Positions 1 to 6,080 of a stretch of DNA of 6,367 nt are shown here, piece by piece. Location: assembly GCA_012520015.1 (NCBI GenBank), contig JAAYPD010000014.1, positions 1 through 6,367 on the forward strand. Direction: 5' to 3'. The position numbers were made by a program, and so were the translations under genes. Within the stretch, counting starts at the first letter, position 1; the number at the start of each line of letters is the position of its first letter. The DNA is from Methanomicrobiales archaeon (GTDB taxonomy: Archaea; Halobacteriota; Methanomicrobia; Methanomicrobiales; Methanospirillaceae). Below the pieces are notes generated by a model. The model ran no database searches, was not told where the DNA came from, and saw only the letters and a program-made list of their open reading frames with translations.

Positions 1-2153
1 AGAATGGTTGAGGTCGAAGCGTCGATTACGATAACCAGTTCTTTAATTGACTGAACCAGATTCTCAAGATTTCTCCTCTCTTCGTTCAGTTGTTTCTGAT
101 CATTAAGACGTTGGAATCCATTTCCTATCTCTCTTCCAATCCCAAGCAGTACCTCCTGCTCTTCAATAGAGACAAGGGCTGGTCTGCTACTTACCAGGTG
201 AATCGAACCTGTGATCTTTTCACCGGACAATACAGGAATAAATGCAGATCCTGAAATTCCCCACTTACTGGCGAATTCTGGCATGATATATGAGAGATTG
301 TTGGTAAAAAGTGGCTTTCCTTCTGAATAGAGGAATGCATAGTCATCAGGGTTAATTTTGGTTGTTTCATTTACAAACTCCTGCGAAAGCCCTGAGTTTG
401 CAACCATAACCGGGTTTTCAAGTTCGTCAGGAAGAAGATAAAATGCACCTCCTTCAAAATGTAAAACCGAGATGAGGGCTGAAAGTGAGAGCTCACAAAG
501 ATGAGTAACTGAACCGGCCCTGCCAGAGAGAGAGATAACCCTGCTGAGGACTTCAATTTTCCGTGCGTACCTGCGAATCTCTTCTTCCTGGTTTCTGAAC
601 TTTGTTATGTCTTCAAAAGCCCAGAGAACACGATTTTCCTTCTTTTCTCCAGGAAGTTGCCTGCTAAATCCCCTGATAACACGCTTTCCAGGAAGTTCAA
701 TATCCCTGCAGGAGATATCCGGGTTTTTACAAACATCAGGATTCCATGAATATATTGGATGTTCTACGAGATCGTTTGATGCAGAAAAAAAATCTCTGAG
801 TGTTGTGGGGCCTCCAGTCCCCGGTATTCTGGAAAATACATCTGTGCCCCAGATATCCAGAAAGTGCCTGTTATGATAGGATATTTCAAGATCTTCACCT
901 TTCGTGATACATATTCCAAAAGGCAGCATCCGGACTATCTCGGCAAGCAGGGATTCTGTCCATCGAAGTTTCTTCTCCGTTTTTCTTTGGCTGGTAATAT
1001 CCCTTAATATACATTGTATATGAGTTATCGTGCCATTACTGTCCCTTATTGCGCTCCCGTCAACAAGAACAGTTATTGGTTCCCCTTCTCCGGTAACCAG
1101 CACCAGTTCAAGGCTGTGTTTCTGGGCTGACTTGAGAATCTCTTTCAGGCAGGCAAAGAAGCGTGGTTTGGATTCATCGGCAATAATATTGTCAAACGAC
1201 TGGTTAATTACATTTTCACGTGTTTTTTTAACCAAGGTAAGCCAGGCTTTGTTTACCTCGGCAATCTTCCCATCAGGGCTGATGGCCATATGACCTACAG
1301 GGGAATGTTCAAAGAGTATCCTAAATCGTTCCCGGCTCTCCTGCAGCTGAGTCTCTGCCCTGACCCTGGAGGTTACATCACGAAAGCTGTATACTGTCCC
1401 GATAATATGTCTGTCACATTGCTGGGGGAGAATAAATATCTCGATCACTTTTCCGTCAGGACAATGAAGGGTATGTCTTCTAAGGGATCGTGGCTCATCC
1501 CCGGTCTTAGCAATCTCTGATATGATGAGTGGGTCTGAAATTTCATGGGAGAACCTGTTTAAGAATGTATCAATATGGATATTTTGAATATCTTCTGAAG
1601 AGAGGTTCCACAGGTGTAAGAATTTTTTATTGAAGTTTTGGATAAACCCTTCCCTGTCAGTTACCAGTATACCCTCCTCGGTAGCCTCAAGGGTTGCCTG
1701 TAATTGTGACAACATCTGGCGGTTTTCCTTAAGGCTTATTACAAGGGCTTCATCAGATTTCTTTTTCTCAATCTGGGAGAGGATCTGCATTTTTAACAAT
1801 TGAAACTGAAGGGCAGGCTCCTCTCCTTTAACTATGTAAAAATCTGCACCAAGGTTTAATGCCTGGATAACTACCTCTTCACATCCCTTCCCTGTAAAAA
1901 GGATAAAGGGGACCGTATTCCCCTGCTCTCTTAAAAGAGATAGAAACTCAATACCATTTGTTCCTGGCATCTGGTAATCCGAAACAACAGCAGAGATATC
2001 ATGGTGAGTCATTATCTCCAGCGCTTCAGCCACGGAGCTTGCTCCGATAACGGAAAAATTCTCATCTTCGGAGAGGTACTGACTGATTATTCCAAGAATT
2101 TCTATTTCATCGTCCACTGCCAGGACGGTAATTCTCTCTGCAGCCACCTTCAT
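1..2153 (-). CDS. Receiver-PAS-PAS-PAS-GAF sensory protein, probable signal-transduction kinase (C-terminus outside window)
   Basis: I translated this frame by hand from the ATG at 2153 to the left edge: 717 codons without a stop, so the gene is partial. Residues 8-125 are a response-regulator receiver domain: acidic pair D14-D15, phospho-acceptor D59 in VVSDYQMPGTNG, T87 in FILFTGKG and K109 in ADFYIVKG. PAS/PAC domains follow at about 147-261, 275-385 and 400-515, the first two ending in the typical R-D-[VI]-T, the third in F-E-D-I-T. A GAF domain spans about 535-685 (GGAFYLLPDELENP), then a charged helical linker and the start of a further PAS (ENLVQSIKELVIVID). Such proteins sense cytoplasmic or redox signals; no membrane segment is visible. 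In Methanomicrobiales this architecture often ends in a histidine kinase, but no HisKA or ATPase domain is in the window, so kinase activity is inference. No other in-frame ATG, GTG or TTG lies between the start and the upstream stop near 2211. There is no Shine-Dalgarno; a TATA-like box about 24 nt upstream suggests a leaderless mRNA. Confidence 0.92.
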   Translation of the reverse strand, partial: MKVAAERITVLAVDDEIEILGIISQYLSEDENFSVIGASSVAEALEIMTHHDISAVVSDYQMPGTNGIEFLSLLREQGNTVPFILFTGKGCEEVVIQALNLGADFYIVKGEEPALQFQLLKMQILSQIEKKKSDEALVISLKENRQMLSQLQATLEATEEGILVTDREGFIQNFNKKFLHLWNLSSEDIQNIHIDTFLNRFSHEISDPLIISEIAKTGDEPRSLRRHTLHCPDGKVIEIFILPQQCDRHIIGTVYSFRDVTSRVRAETQLQESRERFRILFEHSPVGHMAISPDGKIAEVNKAWLTLVKKTRENVINQSFDNIIADESKPRFFACLKEILKSAQKHSLELVLVTGEGEPITVLVDGSAIRDSNGTITHIQCILRDITSQRKTEKKLRWTESLLAEIVRMLPFGICITKGEDLEISYHNRHFLDIWGTDVFSRIPGTGGPTTLRDFFSASNDLVEHPIYSWNPDVCKNPDISCRDIELPGKRVIRGFSRQLPGEKKENRVLWAFEDITKFRNQEEEIRRYARKIEVLSRVISLSGRAGSVTHLCELSLSALISVLHFEGGAFYLLPDELENPVMVANSGLSQEFVNETTKINPDDYAFLYSEGKPLFTNNLSYIMPEFASKWGISGSAFIPVLSGEKITGSIHLVSSRPALVSIEEQEVLLGIGREIGNGFQRLNDQKQLNEERRNLENLVQSIKELVIVIDASTSTI

Positions 2154-2162
2154 TGCTACGAG

Positions 2163-2174
2163 GTTCTCGAGAAC
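2163..2174. promoter_or_regulatory. 12-bp perfect palindrome, candidate operator
   Basis: GTTCTCGAGAAC reads identically on both strands. It sits in the short region between the divergent sensor and surface-protein genes. On the minus strand it falls between the TATA-like box and the sensor start codon. On the plus strand it lies immediately upstream of the TATA element, where the BRE would be. Perfect dyad symmetry next to a core promoter is typical of a site for a dimeric helix-turn-helix regulator. No regulator has been identified, and a chance palindrome remains possible. Confidence 0.45.
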
Positions 2175-2190
2175 ATATAAATAAGTTTTC
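2174..2190 (-). promoter_or_regulatory. Archaeal BRE/TATA core promoter for the sensor gene
   Basis: Read on the minus strand this segment is GAAAACTTATTTATATG: an A-rich BRE-like stretch followed by TTTATATG (2181-2174), close to the archaeal box A consensus TTTATATA. The box centre lies about 24-25 nt before the A of the sensor ATG at 2153, the usual distance from TATA to the transcription start, so the transcript would begin at or next to the start codon (leaderless). Confidence 0.55.
2175..2182 (+). promoter_or_regulatory. TATA-like element for the surface protein / TPR operon
   Basis: ATATAAAT on the plus strand overlaps the minus-strand box and could direct transcription rightward, with a start expected near 2204-2206. 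That would give a leader of about 58 nt before the preferred ATG at 2264, enough for the AGGT Shine-Dalgarno-like motif at 2254-2257. The BRE is less convincing in this direction. There is no other AT-rich promoter candidate in 2154-2263; the rest of that gap holds nothing else I can assign. Confidence 0.4.
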
Positions 2191-2263
2191 TTTGTGAGGC
2201 CGGTTTTGTTCTATCCCCAGCTGGAATTGATTCATGTTATCTGAATACAAATCAGGTACCAGC

Positions 2264-3694
2264 ATGAGATCGAACAAGCACTGTCTTTTCCTGTTCATAC
2301 TTACCATTATAATTTTATCTGTTCAGCCTGTCCAGGCAGTCCCCCCTCTTCCGGCTGAATATTTCGGAAATGTTCTGATTGACGGAATGCCAGCCCCTGC
2401 AGGGACCACCATCACGGCTTTTATCCAGGATGTTCCAAAAGGTTTTATTGTCACCGATGTAGACGGATTTTTCGGAGGGCCGGGACTTTTTGACCCAAGG
2501 CTGAAGGTAAATGTATCGGAAAATGAGTTCCAGTCTGGAGATCTGGTAGTTACATTCCAGGTAAATGGTGTACCTGCATCGGAGTCCATTCTCTTTGAGC
2601 CTGGTGCATCACAGCAGCTTAATCTTTTTACCGGCAAGCAAATCGGGTTGATGTCAGTTCCTGTCTCAACTCCCATGCCTGTACTGACTGAGGGTCCATC
2701 ACCCGTCGGTCAGCAGATGGATAATTACACCGAGGCTCATGATGAAAGGCATTCAGTTTCGGATCCATCAATACAGTACGGACTTGACAGGGATGAAAAA
2801 TTCACATCTGATGACGGAATGGCTGCTGTTTCATTTGATAAAAACACCCTTCTCTTCTCTCCTTCAGGCCAGTTCCTGCAACAGGTTTTTATTATGTCAA
2901 AATCGATCTCCGATTTGGCGCCTGCTGACCTGAACCTGTCGCTTACCTTTTCCGGGTATGCCTATGAGATCACTCCGGAACGGACTTACTTTAACCCTGA
3001 AGGTGTGCTTTCCATTCATATACCTCTTGAACGGATTTCTGACACAATGGCATTAAACCCACAGGTTTTCAAGTATCTACCCCAGACTGCATCCTGGGAA
3101 CAGGTGCGGACCAGGTCTAACCACTTTACCGGAGAAGTAAGCGGGGCGATACATGAAGCTGCAATTTATGCCCTGTTTTTAGAGAAAAAGAGCTCATTCG
3201 CTGGTTCAAATGAGACTACTATGCCTGGTATTCCAGATCTTCCGCCTGTTGCAGGAGAACCACAGGTGACGGAATATCCAGCTTATTCCTCGGAAGAGCA
3301 GGTAATACACGAACCAGAACTTCTTTCACCCCCTCATCCTGCACAATATTACCAGGATGAAAATAATACACAGAATATATCCGGACTTTTAACAGAGCCC
3401 GGGTCAGCCGATCCCGTCCAGGCAGGACCGGTGCAACATGATATACCCGAACCTGTTGATACGATGCAGCCCGTTCAGGATATGGCGCAGAAGGATGTGG
3501 GTGAGCCACAGGCAGAAGATATCATAAGAAAAGAACCTGGACTTTTAACACTTCCAGGAAGTATTGCCGGAGGTATGAAAAAGGCTTTGTCAGGACCTGT
3601 TGGTATCGTCCTTGGGCTTGCACTGCTCATTATTATCATCAATGCAGCCGTGTATCTTATCTATACACGGTGTTGGCTGGTCAGAAATTCATGA
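2264..3694 (+). CDS. Secreted surface protein with N-terminal signal peptide, two beta domains, stalk and C-terminal membrane anchor
   Basis: The 476-residue protein starts at ATG 2264 because an n-h-c signal peptide follows at once (charged MRSNKH, hydrophobic core 8-19, cleavage after VQA at 25) and AGGT lies 6 nt upstream. An in-frame ATG at 2234 would add ten polar residues before it. Residues 33-122 (YFGNVLIDGMPAPAGT, then GGPGLFDP) form a beta domain recurrent in methanogen exported proteins. Residues 186-306 resemble the ZU5-like/surface beta-sandwich pattern (YEITPERTYFNPEGVLSIHIP, then a tryptophan strand and an H...AIYALF ending). Residues 310-432 are a low-complexity Pro/Glu/Gln linker, then a transmembrane helix at about 447-467 and a short basic tail. 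N-glycosylation sequons occur (NVS, NYT, NLS, NET, NNT, NIS). This predicts a protein displayed outside the membrane on a flexible stalk. No catalytic motif is visible and the ligand is unknown. It is translationally coupled to the TPR gene. Confidence 0.88.
   Translation: MRSNKHCLFLFILTIIILSVQPVQAVPPLPAEYFGNVLIDGMPAPAGTTITAFIQDVPKGFIVTDVDGFFGGPGLFDPRLKVNVSENEFQSGDLVVTFQVNGVPASESILFEPGASQQLNLFTGKQIGLMSVPVSTPMPVLTEGPSPVGQQMDNYTEAHDERHSVSDPSIQYGLDRDEKFTSDDGMAAVSFDKNTLLFSPSGQFLQQVFIMSKSISDLAPADLNLSLTFSGYAYEITPERTYFNPEGVLSIHIPLERISDTMALNPQVFKYLPQTASWEQVRTRSNHFTGEVSGAIHEAAIYALFLEKKSSFAGSNETTMPGIPDLPPVAGEPQVTEYPAYSSEEQVIHEPELLSPPHPAQYYQDENNTQNISGLLTEPGSADPVQAGPVQHDIPEPVDTMQPVQDMAQKDVGEPQAEDIIRKEPGLLTLPGSIAGGMKKALSGPVGIVLGLALLIIIINAAVYLIYTRCWLVRNS
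3383..3550 (+). repeat. Paired direct repeat in the stalk region (GGACTTTTAACA, copies at 3383-3394 and 3539-3550)
   Basis: The identical 12-mer occurs twice, 156 bp (52 codons) apart and in the same frame. It encodes the core of GLLTEPGS and GLLTLPGS, the second copy lying just before the membrane anchor. Between them are several P-V-Q/P-V-D units (DPVQ, GPVQ, EPVD, QPVQ). This looks like a degenerate internal duplication in a flexible linker and does not match a named repeat family. Confidence 0.5.
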
Positions 3695-4356
3695 ATGCAA
3701 AAAAAGCCTATACCGCTGCAACGGTTATTCGGGATATTCAGAGGGGCAGGCCTGAAAAGGCCTTAAAATCCCTTGAAAAGCTGATGAAGGACAATCAGGA
3801 GAACCCTGCATTATGGAACCTGAAAGGAGTAGCCCTGGGGATGATGGGCGAACATGAAAGATCCCTTGACTGCTATGAAAAAGTCCTTGAGATAGACCCC
3901 GGGCCTGCCGTATACTGGAATAATAAAGGGCTTGCACTTCAGAACCTTGGATTCTACCCTGAGGCTGAGCAGATGTACCTTAAAGCCCTGGAACGTGAGC
4001 CTGATTCCCTTGAGGCAAGATACAACCTTGCAAACACACTACAGTCGATGGAAAGGTATGAAGAGGCACTTGAGTATTATGAAAAGGTCCTTTATGACCG
4101 GCCAGATCATATCCTGACCATGTTGAACATGGGAAATGCACTGGCCGCTCTTCGCCGGTTTGATGAGGCCGTCTCTGTTTACCTGGAGATACTGGAGATT
4201 AGTCCTGAATATCCTGATGCTGCATACAATATCGGTCATACATATGAAGAACAGGGAAAGCAGGACGATGCGGCGATATGGTACACCAGGACACTGGAGA
4301 TTGATCCTGATTACCACCATGCCAGGGAACGACTTGAGCTGTTCAGGAACTGTTAA
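3691..4356 (+). CDS. Tetratricopeptide repeat (TPR) protein
   Basis: The product has 221 residues built almost entirely of TPR helix pairs: a degenerate unit at about 8-38, then five regular 34-residue units starting near 40, 74, 108, 142 and 176. Each carries the W/Y-N-x-G/A...A-L and A...Y-x-K-x-L-E-x-x-P pattern (e.g. ALWNLKGVALGMMGEHERSL, EALEYYEKVLYDRPD). TPR arrays are protein-binding scaffolds; there is no signal peptide or membrane segment, so it is probably cytoplasmic. I chose ATG 3691 because it forms an ATGA overlap with the stop of the surface-protein gene, the usual arrangement for translational coupling; the in-frame GTG at 3670 would add seven residues. No strong Shine-Dalgarno precedes either. 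The pairing suggests the protein assists or docks with the surface protein, or simply shares its expression. The partner is unknown. The 3' end overlaps the convergent M20 gene. Confidence 0.93.
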   Translation: MNAKKAYTAATVIRDIQRGRPEKALKSLEKLMKDNQENPALWNLKGVALGMMGEHERSLDCYEKVLEIDPGPAVYWNNKGLALQNLGFYPEAEQMYLKALEREPDSLEARYNLANTLQSMERYEEALEYYEKVLYDRPDHILTMLNMGNALAALRRFDEAVSVYLEILEISPEYPDAAYNIGHTYEEQGKQDDAAIWYTRTLEIDPDYHHARERLELFRNC

Positions 4357-5515
4357 GGTGAGAAAGGACATGAACGTATACGTCCATGCACTGGTTAAGC
4401 ATCTTAATCGGAACGCTCTCATCAACAGAATGAAGCAGGGACAGGTCTCCAGGTCCATAGTTGATTACCTCCGCTCCGATGGCCCTTATATGACGTGCAT
4501 CACTTGCAGCCTGTGTTACCCCGGGTTTTGCTTTTTCTCCGTGAACCATCTCAATACCTTCACTTAGAAGGTTGCAAATTCTGCCTGGAGTGCTTATGGT
4601 GGGAGCTACACTTTCAATAACTTCTATCGTGCCCCCCGGGGCGTGTGACTTTAACATCTCAATGAGGTTTGGGATATCACATCCCCAGGGGATCCTCATG
4701 TCAAGGTCAAGTTCACATTTTTGCGATATGACATTGATCCGTTCCCCTCCTGATATGTGACCCGGATTGTAAGAGACGCGGTTTAACAGGTTTGCAGCCA
4801 GTTCCCTTGGAATAGACAGGAGAGATGATAGTGAGCTGGTTGTATTTTCAATCACTTCAGATACAAGTGGATCCTGTGGCCAGGTCATCTGATGAACCTT
4901 TACGCAGTATTCAAGAAATGAACATGCCTGGACTATTGCAGATCTGCCAACAACCGGGTAAAGTGACGAGTGGCCGGCATCACCGGTAAAGGTGACGTGA
5001 AGCCTTACTATGCCCTTCTCTCCAATGACTGGTGACAGGCCTGGAGTTGGCTCTGCTATCAGGCAGGCATCCGGGTGAAGGTACCCTTTACTTATCAGGT
5101 ACTCCATTCCGAAATCACCATTCCCTTCTTCATCACATACAAAAGCGATATCGACGGCCGGATCAATTCCATCGTTTAGCACTTTTTCCAGGGCACACAG
5201 CAGAGCGGCACATCCCCCTTTCATGTCAGTAGCTCCTCTTCCATGGATTCTTAAACCATCATTCCTGCCTGAGAAGGGAGGATAGGTCCAGCCCTCCGGA
5301 AGAGCCGGGACAACATCCACATGACCACATAAAAGAGTCTGGTTCTGCATGTTCCTTGATAAGAGATTGTGTTTTCGTCCTTTCTTTAAAACCTCCGTCT
5401 CAATACCGATTCCTGTGCAGATATCCTGCAGGTAAGCAATGACCTCGTCAGTATATCCCGGAGGGTTTTCTGATGGGATCTTCACAAGCTCAGAACAGAG
5501 ACTGGCTGGGTCCAT
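4343..5515 (-). CDS. M20-family metallo-amidohydrolase (ArgE/DapE/ACY1-type deacylase)
   Basis: The protein (390 residues, usual family length) carries the complete M20 di-zinc set: H65 and D67 in CGHVDVVPA, bridging D97 in GRGATDMKGG, general base E129 and ligand E130 in CDEEGNGD, E155 in LIAEPT and H362 in LLHSVDES. The inserted lid/dimerisation domain (about 170-283) has the AGHSS histidine H182 and the D-M-R-I-P arginine R274. Members hydrolyse N-acyl amino acids such as N-acetylornithine or N-succinyl-diaminopimelate in the cytoplasm; the substrate cannot be read from sequence, and many methanogens make lysine and arginine without DapE or ArgE, so I give no symbol. The start at 5515 is chosen because AAGGAGA (5529-5523) is 8 nt away; the ATG at 5521 is only 2 nt from it, and a GTG at 5518 is also possible. 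It follows the unknown gene by 16 nt, suggesting one mRNA from moaA. Confidence 0.93.
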   Translation of the reverse strand: MDPASLCSELVKIPSENPPGYTDEVIAYLQDICTGIGIETEVLKKGRKHNLLSRNMQNQTLLCGHVDVVPALPEGWTYPPFSGRNDGLRIHGRGATDMKGGCAALLCALEKVLNDGIDPAVDIAFVCDEEGNGDFGMEYLISKGYLHPDACLIAEPTPGLSPVIGEKGIVRLHVTFTGDAGHSSLYPVVGRSAIVQACSFLEYCVKVHQMTWPQDPLVSEVIENTTSSLSSLLSIPRELAANLLNRVSYNPGHISGGERINVISQKCELDLDMRIPWGCDIPNLIEMLKSHAPGGTIEVIESVAPTISTPGRICNLLSEGIEMVHGEKAKPGVTQAASDARHIRAIGAEVINYGPGDLSLLHSVDESVPIKMLNQCMDVYVHVLSHLNSS

Positions 5516-5522
5516 CACCATG

Positions 5523-5529
5523 TCTCCTT
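5523..5529 (-). promoter_or_regulatory. Strong Shine-Dalgarno site of the M20 hydrolase gene
   Basis: AAGGAGA on the minus strand lies in the gap after the stop codon of the upstream gene. Its spacing is 2 nt to the first ATG (5521), 5 nt to GTG 5518 and 8 nt to ATG 5515. The last is closest to the usual spacing and decides the start toward the third codon of the longest frame. Confidence 0.75.
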
Positions 5530-5531
5530 GT

Positions 5532-6035
5532 TCAGCATGATTTCATGTACTGGTCATACATCCGTGCAACTGGAGATCCATTATAAATTGAGGCCAGGTA
5601 TGCCTTGTCAAAGATCTCATCAATCATGACATTTAACACAGCTGGAGATGTAGGTTTTTTGTCATTTGGGTCAAGCACGATCCTGAACGACCGGTACGAT
5701 GCCATGTCTGATGGATCATGTATTTTCTGAATAAACAGGGGGAACTTTTCATATTCTTCCGGGTGGTTCTCCCTGAGCCAGTTCATAAATCCGTCAAATT
5801 TACCCAGGTTTCCCTCCATGGACTGATCTTTACGATACTTAAGGTATTCACGCGAGAGCATGTTCCTTGGTGAATCTGCATTGTAGGCAAACAGGGAGAT
5901 CGTGTAATCAAGGTGCGCCATGGCATCAAAGTACCAAAAGCTGAGATCCGGATGAAAATCGGATAAATTTTCCAGTATCAGTGATTTTTCGTATAAGGTT
6001 TTTAAAACCCTTTCATATTCGTTATTCTCAAGCAT
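5532..6035 (-). CDS. Uncharacterised small cytoplasmic protein in the moaA-M20 cluster
   Basis: I do not recognise this family. From ATG 6035 the product has 167 residues; the frame can also start at TTG 6056 (174 residues, adding LNTNLLI ahead of MLENNEYERVLKTLYEK), and neither start has a clear Shine-Dalgarno. The sequence is rich in charged and aromatic residues, predicted largely helical, with no signal peptide, membrane helix, Cys cluster, Walker or helix-turn-helix motif. Recognisable stretches are DFHPDLSFWYFDAMAHLDYT near the N-terminus, SPRNMLSREYLKYRKDQS in the middle, and a C-terminal segment with NVMIDEIFDKAYLASIYNG. The regular composition and the tight fit between two real genes (42 nt after moaA, 16 nt before the hydrolase) argue that it is genuine and co-transcribed. 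It lies in the same reading frame as moaA, separated by the moaA TAA. Confidence 0.75.
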   Translation of the reverse strand: MLENNEYERVLKTLYEKSLILENLSDFHPDLSFWYFDAMAHLDYTISLFAYNADSPRNMLSREYLKYRKDQSMEGNLGKFDGFMNWLRENHPEEYEKFPLFIQKIHDPSDMASYRSFRIVLDPNDKKPTSPAVLNVMIDEIFDKAYLASIYNGSPVARMYDQYMKSC

Positions 6036-6060
6036 GATCAAAAGATTGGTGTTCAAACCA

Positions 6061-6080
6061 TAACCATTTCCGCATGGTTA
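6061..6080. other. Perfect 7-bp inverted repeat (hairpin) at the moaA stop codon
   Basis: TAACCAT (6061-6067) and ATGGTTA (6074-6080) are perfect complements around a 6-nt loop. In the minus-strand mRNA the stem begins with the moaA stop codon and ends a few bases before the possible TTG start of the next gene. There is no T-run after it and the stem is AT-rich, so it is a weak terminator at best. It could tune expression or processing between moaA and the downstream gene. Confidence 0.4.

Noticed and set aside
607..1520. Three plus-strand frames opposite the sensor gene
   Set aside because: The minus strand encodes uninterrupted PAS domains here; the plus frames are short and featureless.
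2323..2676. 117-codon minus-strand frame opposite the surface-protein gene
   Set aside because: It mirrors the beta-domain coding region and shows no independent start signal or recognisable domain.
3670..3690. GTG start that would lengthen the TPR protein by seven residues
   Set aside because: The ATGA overlap at 3691 is the more usual coupled start and neither site has a better ribosome-binding sequence.
4039..4458. 139-codon minus-strand frame opposite the TPR gene
   Set aside because: Antisense shadow of the TPR repeats; it also overlaps the end of the M20 gene in another frame.
4136..4567. 143-codon plus-strand frame across the TPR/M20 junction
   Set aside because: It runs out of frame through the clear TPR repeats and antisense to the M20 gene, and its translation has no domain or plausible composition.
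4631..4642. GCCCC-CC-GGGGC inverted repeat as a terminator
   Set aside because: It is only a 5-bp stem inside the M20 coding region (Ala-Pro-Gly-Gly codons) with no T-run.
6028..6075. 15-codon mini-ORF (starting MRKWLW) as a real leader peptide
   Set aside because: It is too short and lacks a Shine-Dalgarno; kept only as part of the junction observation.
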